From positions 1 through 63,244 of the forward strand of contig JAIPFF010000029.1 in the NCBI GenBank assembly GCA_021736785.1: a DNA stretch of 63,244 bases, read 5' to 3'. The stretch's first letter is position 1; the number at the start of each line of letters is the position of its first letter. The notes under the pieces are model-generated. The model was not told where the DNA came from and made no database searches. It saw only the letters and a list, made by a program, of their open reading frames with translations. This stretch comes from Thiohalocapsa sp. (GTDB taxonomy: Bacteria; Pseudomonadota; Gammaproteobacteria; Chromatiales; Chromatiaceae). Shown one piece after another: positions 55,430-63,244 of this stretch. The position numbers were made by a program, and so were the translations under genes.

Positions 55430-56341
55430 GTGCTGAAAGTCCGCAACGTGCATCGCTGCAGGTATTGGTGCGGCGTCGTTGCGCTGTTTGCGCTGCTTGT
55501 CCTCGCTGGTTGCGCCGGGCTCGACCCGTCCCGCATCCCGGCGATCGACGGCGGGAGCGACGGCGAGCGGCTGCCCGGTAAGATCGTCTGGCATGACTTG
55601 CTGAGCGAGGATCCCGCTGCCGCCCGGCGCTTCTACGGGGGGCTTTTCGGCTGGACGTTCGACGATGTCGACGTCGGTGGAGGCAAGACCTACACGGTAG
55701 TGCGCCACCGTGGCCGCGCCATCGCAGGTCTGGTGGACGGCCGCGGCAGCAACCCGGACGTCAACGTCTCGCGCTGGATACCGGTGCTGTCCGTGACCGA
55801 TCTTGATCAGTCCGTCGCCTATGCCCGCGCCAACGAGGCGCCTGTCTTCCAGTCGCCTGTTTTCTTGGCGCAGCGCGGGCGCATGGCCGTGATCGGCGAC
55901 CCGGAGGAGGCGGTGTTGACGTTGCTGCAGAGCAACACCGGCGATCCGCCCGATCGGGAGGCGGGCGCCGGAGACTTCCTGTGGAACGAGCTTTGGAGCA
56001 CGGACCCGGCGAGCGCGGTCGATTTCTACACAGGGCTGGTACCGGCCTTCGATGTCAAGCTGCTCGAAGGTGACGCCGGGCCCTATCGCATCCTGAAGAG
56101 CGGCGGCTTGCCGCGGGCGGGCGTCCTCGCGTCGCCGGTACCGCAGATGCCCGCAACCTGGATGGCCTATATCAAGGTCGAGGACGTCGGCGCCGTCGCG
56201 GCCGAGGCCGAGGCGTTGGGCGGGCGGGTTCTGCTGCAGCCGCGCGAGAATCCCCGCGGCGGCGAAGTGGCCATTCTGAGCGACCCGGCCGGCGCCGGGT
56301 TCCTGATCCAGACCTGGGACGGCGGACAGGGTACGCCCTGA
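55430..56341 (+). CDS. Exported VOC-domain lipoprotein
   Basis: 303 residues from a GTG start with AGGAGAC upstream. A lipoprotein signal peptide ends in the lipobox VLAGC. Two tandem VOC (glyoxalase-like) domains follow, each about 120 residues: GKIVWHDLLSEDPAAARRFY begins the first and FLWNELWSTDPASAVDFYTG the second. VOC proteins are usually cytosolic, so the export signal is unusual. Substrate unknown. Confidence 0.88.
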   Translation: MLKVRNVHRCRYWCGVVALFALLVLAGCAGLDPSRIPAIDGGSDGERLPGKIVWHDLLSEDPAAARRFYGGLFGWTFDDVDVGGGKTYTVVRHRGRAIAGLVDGRGSNPDVNVSRWIPVLSVTDLDQSVAYARANEAPVFQSPVFLAQRGRMAVIGDPEEAVLTLLQSNTGDPPDREAGAGDFLWNELWSTDPASAVDFYTGLVPAFDVKLLEGDAGPYRILKSGGLPRAGVLASPVPQMPATWMAYIKVEDVGAVAAEAEALGGRVLLQPRENPRGGEVAILSDPAGAGFLIQTWDGGQGTP

Positions 56342-56449
56342 TCTGTTACCGCCGGGATCCGTTAGTGGCAGGCGGCGTGACGAAAAGCGGTCGCCGAGAC
56401 TCAATTCCCGGCGGCGTTTGTCGACGGCAACGCAGAGAGGAGCACCCTT

Positions 56450-56614
56450 ATGACCCGCAATCTGTCTCGCTTCATCATTGCCGCGGCTTGCTGCGCGGCG
56501 CTTGCCGGCTGTAATGGCGGTGGCATCTACGCCAACGTCGGCATTGCCGGACCCAGCGTCGATCTCGGTCCCGTCTCGCTGAATACCGGCGTGCATCTCG
56601 GTCGCTGGCTGTAG
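56450..56614 (+). CDS. 54-residue small lipoprotein
   Basis: ATG with GAGGAG upstream. The sequence has a signal segment ending in a lipobox (ALAGC) and a short Gly-rich mature part (VGIAGPSVDLGPVSL). It is small but has all marks of a lipoprotein. Function unknown. Confidence 0.7.
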   Translation: MTRNLSRFIIAAACCAALAGCNGGGIYANVGIAGPSVDLGPVSLNTGVHLGRWL

Positions 56615-56905
56615 CGTCGTTCGCCGCCTTTCCGGGCGTCTTTCCGGGCGCCCGCCTCGCACCATGCGCGGCGCCGGCACGCCGTCCGCGCACGAGCCGG
56701 TTTCCGACACAAGCAGCGCCCGCGGTCCCGGTCCCCGGCCGCCGATCAGCCATCGGCCCGTCGCGGTGCAGACGAGCTTGCGCTGCAGACAACCTCGACC
56801 CGGCATCGGGCCTCGGCCCAGTCGCGGATCGAGGCGTTGCGGTCAGCACAACCCGGGTTATGCCGGTTGCATAGGCGGGTTTCACGGGACGGTTTCGTGG
56901 GCGGG

Positions 56906-58039
56906 TTACGCGATCGGTTCCCCCGGTAGGGCAGCCGGCGGCGGAACGAGCACGAACTTGCCGACGTGTCGCTTATCGAGAAATTCCCGCTGCGCGTCGG
57001 CGATGCGCGACAGCGGGAATACCTTCGCCAATAGCGGCCGAAGCTCGCCCCGCTCCAAGTAAGAAACGAGATCCGGGAACACTCGCTCGTCCCAGGCGGT
57101 GCAGCCGATCATGGTGAGATCCTTCAAATAGAAATCCCGCATGTCCAGCGTCACCAGCGGGCCCGCGATTGCCCCCGACGAGACGTATCTGCCGCCGCGC
57201 CGAAGTAATGCGAGCATGTCGCCGAAAGTCGCGCCGGCGACATTGTCGACCACGATATCCACGGCCTCTTTGCCGAGCAGCTGCACGGGGTCATCGCCGC
57301 GCGCAATCACGCGATCCGCGCCGACGGCAAGCACCTGCTCGATTTTGTGGCCACCCGCGATTGCCGTCACGCGCGCGCCGCGCCGCTTGGCCAGCTGAAC
57401 CGCCGCGGAGCCGACGCCGCCGGAAGCGCCCGTGACCAATACGTGATCGTCTGCCCCGACGGCGGCGCGCTGCAGCATATTCTCGGCGGTACCATAGGCG
57501 CATGGAATCGTGGCGAGCTCGGCGTCGCTCCAGTCGCACTCGACCGGGAAGACTTCCGCGGCGGGAACGCGCACGAACTGCGCAAAGGCCCCGTCGAAGT
57601 CGGAGCCCAACCACAGGGTCTCCATGGACTCGAAGCCCCGCCGGCGCATGCAGGCGCGCACCAGCACACGCCGATGCATCAGATCCCGGCCGACATCCGG
57701 GGCGACGTCGACGACGCGCCCGCAGCAATCGGTGCCCTGAATGAACGGAAAGGGCGTCGGATCGTTCCACCCGCCATCGGCCGATACCGTTTCACTGATG
57801 CCCTGTGCTGTCGCGGAGTCCGCCGTCGCCCCGGATACCGCGCTGGAATACCAGCCGACCCGCGTATTGATTTCGGTATTGTTGACCCCGGCGCCGAGCA
57901 CTTGGAGCAGAGCTTCTCCCGGACCGATCGCCGGCACCGGCACATCGCGGAGCTCGAGTTTGTCGTAGCCGCCGTTGCCAGTGGTGACGACCGCCTGCAT
58001 CGTCGGCCTATCCCCGGTGATGTCGAATCTATTTGTCAT
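56906..58039 (-). CDS. Zinc-binding-type alcohol dehydrogenase family (quinone reductase-like) protein
   Basis: 377 residues of the MDR superfamily. The Rossmann motif is TGASGGVGSAAVQLAKRRG. The catalytic zinc ligands of classic ADH are not evident. A 40-residue insertion (about 60-100) precedes FIQGTDCCGRV. The reaction is an NAD(P)H-dependent reduction of unknown substrate. It diverges from nothing close and stands alone. Confidence 0.87.
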   Translation of the reverse strand: MTNRFDITGDRPTMQAVVTTGNGGYDKLELRDVPVPAIGPGEALLQVLGAGVNNTEINTRVGWYSSAVSGATADSATAQGISETVSADGGWNDPTPFPFIQGTDCCGRVVDVAPDVGRDLMHRRVLVRACMRRRGFESMETLWLGSDFDGAFAQFVRVPAAEVFPVECDWSDAELATIPCAYGTAENMLQRAAVGADDHVLVTGASGGVGSAAVQLAKRRGARVTAIAGGHKIEQVLAVGADRVIARGDDPVQLLGKEAVDIVVDNVAGATFGDMLALLRRGGRYVSSGAIAGPLVTLDMRDFYLKDLTMIGCTAWDERVFPDLVSYLERGELRPLLAKVFPLSRIADAQREFLDKRHVGKFVLVPPPAALPGEPIA

Positions 58040-58222
58040 GCATGACTCCAGCCGTTTTGCATCGCGCCGTTCTGCCGCGGGCCGGCATTCGGACGCCGTC
58101 GGCGAAGAATGACATATCCGCGAAATCCACGGCCGAGCGTGCGGCCGCCGTCGGCCGATCGCCGCTGACGGGCGTGGCCGTTTTTCCGAGTTCCGGCGTC
58201 GTTCGGCCGCAGGGGCGGGGTG

Positions 58223-59047
58223 TTATCCAGCGTCCGCCGGCGCCGACCCTTCCCGTAATGGCGGTGCTGCCGCGAAGCGGATGCCGAGGCGCATCAGCTC
58301 CGCTTTGCCGCGCACGGTGAGATCGGTCACGAAATCGAACTGCTGGCGCGCATCGATGGGGTAGGCCCGGATTCGATAGCGGGTGCTCCACGGCGTTTCG
58401 TCCGCGACGACCGTCATGGACCGACCGACGGCCAGGTAGGGGCTTGTCAGGGCGACGTCCTGCAGCGCTTCGCGTGCGCGGTCCGCGTTGTGCTCCGGGT
58501 GGAGATAGAACTGCGCGACACACTGAAGTTGAGGGCCGCCGTTGTTGGCGTTGCTGATGGGCTGATTCCAAAGCATCAGGTGCGGAATCGTGACCAGATC
58601 GTCGTCCGGCGTGACCAGTTGCAGGGCGCGCATGCCGACGTGCTTCACCTCGCCATAGATGCCCGCGATCTCGACCCAGTCGCCGGTGCGGTAGGGCGAC
58701 TCGCCGACGGCGACGATTCCGGCGACCAGGCTGCTGGCATAGTCCTTGAGCGCGAAGCCGAGCGCGATGCCGATCGAGCCCAGCACGGCGATCATATTCT
58801 GCAGCGACGGCTCGATCACGATCGGCACGATGAGCAGGAAGGCAGCCAACACGATCAGCAGCCGCAACAGCGGCACCATGGCAAGCAGAAAGTGCCGGCG
58901 CTTGCCCCGAAGACGGTTTGCGAGCCAAGGCAACGCCTTCTGAACGGCAATGACAAGTACGGCCGCCCCGGCCACGATCAGCGCAATCTCCAACAGGGCG
59001 CCAGCGCCCAAGTCCCTCAGCAGCGTGGAGATCTTCTGTTCATTCAT
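58223..59047 (-). CDS. MscS-type mechanosensitive channel (short form)
   Basis: 274 residues with three membrane segments (about 16-36, 60-82, 83-105). The MscS motif LGSIGIALGFALKDYASSLV in the pore helix is followed by SPYRTGDWVEIAG, IPHLMLWNQPI and the beta domain. GAGGAGAA lies 7 bp before the ATG. Located 49 bp after the P-loop-less protein gene on the same strand, so they are co-transcribed. Confidence 0.92.
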   Translation of the reverse strand: MNEQKISTLLRDLGAGALLEIALIVAGAAVLVIAVQKALPWLANRLRGKRRHFLLAMVPLLRLLIVLAAFLLIVPIVIEPSLQNMIAVLGSIGIALGFALKDYASSLVAGIVAVGESPYRTGDWVEIAGIYGEVKHVGMRALQLVTPDDDLVTIPHLMLWNQPISNANNGGPQLQCVAQFYLHPEHNADRAREALQDVALTSPYLAVGRSMTVVADETPWSTRYRIRAYPIDARQQFDFVTDLTVRGKAELMRLGIRFAAAPPLREGSAPADAG

Positions 59048-59096
59048 GGGGTTCTCCTCGGAGGCATCGAAATTTCCTCGGAGTCGGAGGTTTTCC

Positions 59097-60344
59097 TCAG
59101 AGCGGGCCGATCGGAAAGCCCCGCTCGCGCAAAAATGCGCGAACCGGGGCATAGCCCGTGGCCGTGACGCGCCAGCGGTCGTCGAGGTCGCGCTCTACGA
59201 TCTCGGCGGCCGACAGTTGCGGCAAGATGGTCTGCACGCGGAATCGATGCAGAGGCAGTAGCGCGGCCAGCATCCACGCGGGCAGTCCGTTATGCAGCAG
59301 CAAGGTGTGCAAGACCAACGCGGCGTCCTCGCGCAAGCTGTCGGGCAGCTCGGGCTCGTCGCGCAGACCGGAGACCCAAACGATCTCCGTGTCGCGCTCT
59401 CCTTGCGGTGGCTCGTCCTGCTGCGGCGACTCGCCGTTCTCGTCCCCGTCCGGCTCGGAGCGCAGGCGCGCCCTCCAAAGCGCTCGGGCGATCGCCGGAT
59501 TACCCCCGGCCTGCGCGGCGAGATTCTGCATGTCCAAGCCGCCGTCGCCGTCGTCTTCGTCGTTGACGGCGATGATGCGCTTGCCCGTGCGCGCGTTGCA
59601 AAAGTGCAGCGGGCGATCCGCGTCGACCGCGGCCAAAGAGCGTAGCAGTCGCGCCAGGCGTTGGCTGTCTAAGGCTTGAACCGTGAGCACGCCGGCAACG
59701 GGCATCGGCGCGACATGGCGAAGATAGGCCCAGGCCCAGCTGTCGCAGCCGATGACGCCGCGTCCCAAATCACCGATCGACGCCCGCGCCAGCAGCGCCC
59801 GCACCGATTCCAGTCCGGCAGGGTGGCGCAGCCAGCAGTGCTCCAGGTGGGGGAGTACCCAGGACTGCGCATCGCCGGTCCAGGCGTCCAGCCACGCCGT
59901 GCCGCCCGCGAGCAGATCGTCGAAGGAGGGGGGCTCTATCCGGCGGGCATCCTGCCGCGCCGCCAAGGCCCGCAGCAGATCGGCGACCCCGCCCCCGGGC
60001 GGGCCGATCAGGAAACTCACCGGGAGCGGCCGCGCATCTCGCGCCAGGGTTTGCCGCAAGACCTCTGCGCCGGCGTCCCAGTCGAGGGGGCGGACCAACG
60101 TGTCCAACCTTTCCCGCGGCAGTCCGCTTAGATCGGCCTCGGCCTTCGCAGGTGTGTTGCCGTCCCGCTTGCCCCGTCCGAACAGACGCTTCAGCGAAAC
60201 CCACCGGTGTTGGGCGGCGCTGACGGCCGGCTTGTCCGGCGGGCGGTAATCGCCAAGCGGGACGAATTCCCAGAGCGTCTCCTTCGAAAAAGTCTGGTTT
60301 GAAGGAGAAGCCTGCTCGCCCGGATTCGAACCCTCTTCGGTCAT
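59097..60344 (-). CDS. Putative NTPase-like protein with degenerate P-loop
   Basis: 415 residues. A putative P-loop FLIGPPGGGVADLLRAL is AAA-like but lacks the lysine and Ser/Thr of Walker A, so ATP binding is doubtful. A late winged-helix-like region (QTILPQLSAAEIVERDLDDRW) ends near GPL. The N-terminal 80 residues are polar. Paired with the MscS gene. The ATG at 60344 is chosen, with a TTG at 60350 as an alternative; no good ribosome binding site is seen. Confidence 0.6.
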   Translation of the reverse strand: MTEEGSNPGEQASPSNQTFSKETLWEFVPLGDYRPPDKPAVSAAQHRWVSLKRLFGRGKRDGNTPAKAEADLSGLPRERLDTLVRPLDWDAGAEVLRQTLARDARPLPVSFLIGPPGGGVADLLRALAARQDARRIEPPSFDDLLAGGTAWLDAWTGDAQSWVLPHLEHCWLRHPAGLESVRALLARASIGDLGRGVIGCDSWAWAYLRHVAPMPVAGVLTVQALDSQRLARLLRSLAAVDADRPLHFCNARTGKRIIAVNDEDDGDGGLDMQNLAAQAGGNPAIARALWRARLRSEPDGDENGESPQQDEPPQGERDTEIVWVSGLRDEPELPDSLREDAALVLHTLLLHNGLPAWMLAALLPLHRFRVQTILPQLSAAEIVERDLDDRWRVTATGYAPVRAFLRERGFPIGPL

Positions 60345-60558
60345 AGCCAAGGCCGGTGCGTTCTGACGAATGAGCCGAGTCTCGTTGCGGCGCGACCCGC
60401 GGACCGCTCGCCGCGGATGCCGAGCGGCGGTGTTTCGCGCCCCGGCTTGTGCCGCGGCGTCGAGTCGGCCCTCTGCCGCGGCCGCGGCGAGCCTCGATGC
60501 CCGCCGCGTGCCGGGACATGCCCCGAGAACGGCGTGCCGCGCCCGCTGGGGCGGTTAT

Positions 60559-62013
60559 CTAAGTATCGCCGAACTCGGCGGCGATACGCGCGCCGACGTC
60601 CGGGTCCACTTTGCGCCAATATTCGAACGCCCGCTCCAGCACGGGCCGGGACACGCCCTTCTTGAGGTGCCCGACGACGTTCGAGACCAACCGCTCGCGG
60701 GCGGCATCATCCATCACTTCACGAACCAGGATGCCGGGCTGAACAAAGTCGTCGTCGTCCCGATGCGGCACGTAGGCCGCGTGCATGAATTCGCCGTCCG
60801 CTTCCCATTTCTCGGTGTAAGGGTTGCGCTCGGGGTCCGCCTGCGGGCCGCCTTTGGAATTCGGCGCATAGACCGGATCGCCGACGTTTTGAACCCGCAT
60901 CACGCCATCCTTGCTATAGCTGTGCACCGGGACCTTGGGCTGGTTGACCGGGATCTGCTTATAGTTCACGCCCATGCGCGCGCGATGTGCGTCGGAGTAG
61001 GAGAAGACGCGGGCGAGCAGCATTTTGTCCGGGCTGAAGCCGATTCCCGGCACGATATTGTTCGGCTCGAAGGCGGCTTGCTCGATCTGGGTATGGTGAT
61101 CCGTCGGGTTGCGGTTCAACGTCATCCGCCCGACCTCGATCAGCGGATAGTCGCCGTGCGGCCATACCTTGGTCAGGTCGAAGGGATTGAAGCGATAGTC
61201 CTTCGCCTCGTCGAAGGGCATGATCTGAACCTTCAGCGTCCATGTCGGATAGTCTCCGCGCTCGATCGCCTCGTAGAGGTCGCGGGTGTGATAGTCGCCG
61301 TCCTCGCCGGCGATCCGGTCGGCCTCCGCCTGGGTCAAGTTCTCGATGCCCTGATCGGTCTTGAAGTGATATTTGACCCAGAACCGCTGCCCCTTGGCGT
61401 TGACCCACATGTAGGTATGGCTGGAGTAGCCGTTCATGTGCCGCCAGGTCTTCGGAATGCCGCGGTCGCCCATCAGCCAAGTCACCTGGTGCGCCGTCTC
61501 CGGAGACAGGGTCCAGAAATCCCACTGCATGTCGTGATCGCGCATATTGGTATCGGCGCGGCGCTTTTGGGAGCGGATAAAATGCTGGAATTTCATGGGG
61601 TCGCGCACGAAGAAGATCGGCGTATCGTTGCCCACCATGTCGTAGTTGCCGTCGCTGGTATAGAACTTCAGCGCGAAACCGCGCGGATCGCGCCAGGTAT
61701 CGGGGCTGCCGCGCTCGCCGGCCACGGTGGAGAATCGCGCCAGCATGTCTGTCTTTGTGCCGGGCTGGAAGAGGGCGGCTTTGGTGTACGCGCTGACATC
61801 GTTGATGACTTCGAAGGAGCCGAACGCACCGCTGCCCTTCGCGTGCGGTTGCCGTTCGGGAATCCGCTCGCGATTGAAGTTGGCCATCTGCTCGATCAAG
61901 TAGTGATCCTGCAGCAGAATTGGGCCGTCCGGCCCGACCGTGAGTGAGTATTCGTCGCTGTGGACCGGGATTCCGGCGTCGGTTGTCGTCGGTTTGCGGC
62001 TGTCGTCACTCAT
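60559..62013 (-). CDS. kat: Monofunctional catalase
   Basis: 484 residues, a clade-3-like small-subunit heme catalase. The distal histidine is His57 in [12 protein letters not shown]; the heme-ligand tyrosine is in [20 protein letters not shown] lies 6 bp before the ATG. It degrades hydrogen peroxide in the cytosol. No OxyR or ahp gene is adjacent. Confidence 0.96.
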   Translation of the reverse strand: MSDDSRKPTTTDAGIPVHSDEYSLTVGPDGPILLQDHYLIEQMANFNRERIPERQPHAKGSGAFGSFEVINDVSAYTKAALFQPGTKTDMLARFSTVAGERGSPDTWRDPRGFALKFYTSDGNYDMVGNDTPIFFVRDPMKFQHFIRSQKRRADTNMRDHDMQWDFWTLSPETAHQVTWLMGDRGIPKTWRHMNGYSSHTYMWVNAKGQRFWVKYHFKTDQGIENLTQAEADRIAGEDGDYHTRDLYEAIERGDYPTWTLKVQIMPFDEAKDYRFNPFDLTKVWPHGDYPLIEVGRMTLNRNPTDHHTQIEQAAFEPNNIVPGIGFSPDKMLLARVFSYSDAHRARMGVNYKQIPVNQPKVPVHSYSKDGVMRVQNVGDPVYAPNSKGGPQADPERNPYTEKWEADGEFMHAAYVPHRDDDDFVQPGILVREVMDDAARERLVSNVVGHLKKGVSRPVLERAFEYWRKVDPDVGARIAAEFGDT

Positions 62014-62112
62014 GCTGTCACCTGAATCGTCTGGGTGTGAATGTCTCGCCGACCGGCGGGCAAGTCGGCTTTTCCTGATGCCCGCGCCCGCCGGGCCGCG
62101 CTGACGGCTGCG

Positions 62113-62712
62113 CTAGGGGGCTGCTTTAGGGGGCTCCTCTAGCGGGGGCCCCTCGTTCCCGAAAGCCTCGATGGCCGCATCGGTGTCGCGGGCGGGCAGA
62201 GGCCGCGTCCCGGCCGGCACGTCGCAACGACCGCCGAAGCACGTCTGCAGCTGGTTCACCACGCATCCGGTGGCCTCGATATTGGCGTCCGCCGCGGGGT
62301 GGGCTTCCAGTACGCGGCGCGCATAGCCGTCGTTGGAAAGCTCACCGTGGTACAGATCCGTGGTGAGCGACAGGAAGCCCGGGTCGCGCTCGAGCAGTGC
62401 CGCGACGGTCGAGTCGCCGACGGACAGGCCGCCGCATGCATGCCGCACAAGCCGCAAGAAGCCCTCTTCGCTCGGCTCCCAAACCGGTTGCGACCGAACC
62501 TCGGGGCCGGGCTCGGCGAGCTCGTCGAACGGGGCCTGGGTGCGCGGATTCCCGCCGCATCCGGCGAGCAAAAGCAAAACTCCGGCAGACACTGCGAGGG
62601 GCACCGAACACGCGGCAGTGCGGCGCTCGCCCGTTCCTCGGCGTTCTGCCGAGAGGCCGGGCACGACGATGGCTTCAACGCAGTTTTCGTTCGTCATGCA
62701 ATGCGCAGGCAT
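62113..62712 (-). CDS. Hypothetical lipoprotein
   Basis: 199 residues from an ATG with GAGGAA 7 bp upstream. A signal segment with the lipobox LLLLAGC (Cys near residue 52) is preceded by a long N-terminal stretch of 35 residues, longer than usual. The mature part has four cysteines (HACGG, TGCVV, TCFGGRCD), likely disulfide-bonded. The family is not recognised. Confidence 0.65.
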   Translation of the reverse strand: MPAHCMTNENCVEAIVVPGLSAERRGTGERRTAACSVPLAVSAGVLLLLAGCGGNPRTQAPFDELAEPGPEVRSQPVWEPSEEGFLRLVRHACGGLSVGDSTVAALLERDPGFLSLTTDLYHGELSNDGYARRVLEAHPAADANIEATGCVVNQLQTCFGGRCDVPAGTRPLPARDTDAAIEAFGNEGPPLEEPPKAAP

Positions 62713-63036
62713 CTGAATTCCTCGGTCTCGTCCGGCGCGCCGGCAGTCCGGTGCACTCTCCCGCCGACGACGCAGATGTCATGCCAGGATGCCGAGGCGC
62801 CCGGGGCCCCTGGCGCCCGTGGCAGGACGGGTCGAGCTTCGGGGCGGGGCCGGGTCAGCTCCGTGGCGGGGCCGGGCCAGCTCCGTGGCGGGGGTGGGTC
62901 AGCGCCGTGGCGGGGCCGGGTCAGCTCCTCGGCGGGCGCCGGCCCCCGATGGCCCGCTGCTTGCTGCGGCCTCGATGCGCCGAGGCTCGAGCCTCGTCGG
63001 GAGACATCACAAGCCAACTGCAACTGGAGTCGAGTC
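62713..63036. other. Divergent region with a 22-bp minisatellite
   Basis: 324 bp between a lipoprotein gene (minus) and an entericidin-like gene (plus). It holds the 22-bp tandem repeat listed separately. No gene is supported. Confidence 0.6.
62844..62931 (+). repeat. Four 22-bp tandem repeats
   Basis: Units start at 62844, 62866, 62888 and 62910. The first is GCGGGGCCGGGTCAGCTCCG plus two bases; the others carry 1-4 changes. The unit length is not a multiple of three, so the array is non-coding. Confidence 0.85.
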
Positions 63037-63195
63037 ATGCTGCAACCTGCTTGGTTTCGATCATTGATCCCCGGTCTGCTTGCCGCGCTGGCGCTGACGT
63101 TGAGCGGCTGCAATACGGTCGAGGGTGTCGGCGAGGACCTGGAGGCGGCCGGGCAAGGCCTGGAAGACAGCGCCGAGGACAACAAGCGCTATTGA
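63037..63195 (+). CDS. Entericidin A/B family lipoprotein
   Basis: 52 residues. Signal segment with lipobox LTLSGC, then NTVEGVGEDLEAAGQGLEDS. This is the entericidin A/B pattern. GGAG lies 8 bp before the ATG. Entericidins are small membrane lipoproteins linked to stress and cell lysis. Confidence 0.88.
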   Translation: MLQPAWFRSLIPGLLAALALTLSGCNTVEGVGEDLEAAGQGLEDSAEDNKRY

Positions 63196-63244
63196 GTCAC
63201 CTCGGCCGCCGACCGGTGGCCGCGGCGCAAGCGCCGCGGGGTTG

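Noticed and set aside
60318-60345. TTCGAATCC-type sequence resembling a tRNA T-arm
   Set aside because: It falls in the start of the P-loop-less protein gene and no D-arm, anticodon arm or acceptor stem fits around it.

Overview
The window is chromosomal DNA of a GC-rich gammaproteobacterium. It is densely coded, with Shine-Dalgarno-led genes, a LexA box of the gammaproteobacterial CTGT-N8-ACAG type, and a lexA-imuA-imuB cassette. A BCCT osmolyte transporter, two mechanosensitive channels, a DUF4010 membrane protein and many acidic proteins suggest a halotolerant or halophilic member, possibly near the Ectothiorhodospiraceae/Chromatiales. That placement is inference. No IS element, prophage, CRISPR array, rRNA or tRNA was found.

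Layout. 0-6 kb: end of an Ala/Glu/Pro repeat protein; a minus-strand operon of aminotransferase, SCO-like protein and psd; msrB; lipA with a small membrane protein. A 450-bp gene-free island with a DnaA box and an AT-rich stretch follows. 6-13 kb: large MGH1-like glycosidase, a lone HEPN-like protein, and an operon of amidoligase, class I amidotransferase and a YqaA-like membrane protein. 13-19 kb: Cache-domain protein, amtB with a candidate sigma-54 promoter, an hvfABC-type RiPP (bufferin) operon, DUF1841 and nth. 19-22.5 kb: lexA, imuA and imuB, but no dnaE2. 22.5-32 kb: DUF3124 protein, MscS channel, CBS protein, sigma-54 response regulator, a glycosidase/glycosyltransferase pair and a TrkA-C membrane protein. 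32-45 kb: DUF4010 protein, RND efflux pump with its adaptor, DUF2189 protein, PRC-barrel/EF-hand-like protein, BCCT transporter, flavin reductase and CHAD protein. 45-63 kb: a degenerate and a large hybrid histidine kinase, then a stress-related set: DUF502, CsbD, a transaldolase-transketolase fusion, PilZ, an exported double-VOC lipoprotein, a dehydrogenase, MscS with a P-loop-less partner, catalase and small lipoproteins.

The genes suggest a cell equipped for osmotic change (BCCT, MscS x2, glycosidases with a glycosyltransferase), oxidative damage (msrB, catalase, nth, lexA/imuAB) and metal handling (hvfABC). The least described units are the amidoligase/amidotransferase pair, the compact hvf operon with no HvfD partner, the Tal-Tkt fusion, and the MscS with its P-loop-less partner.
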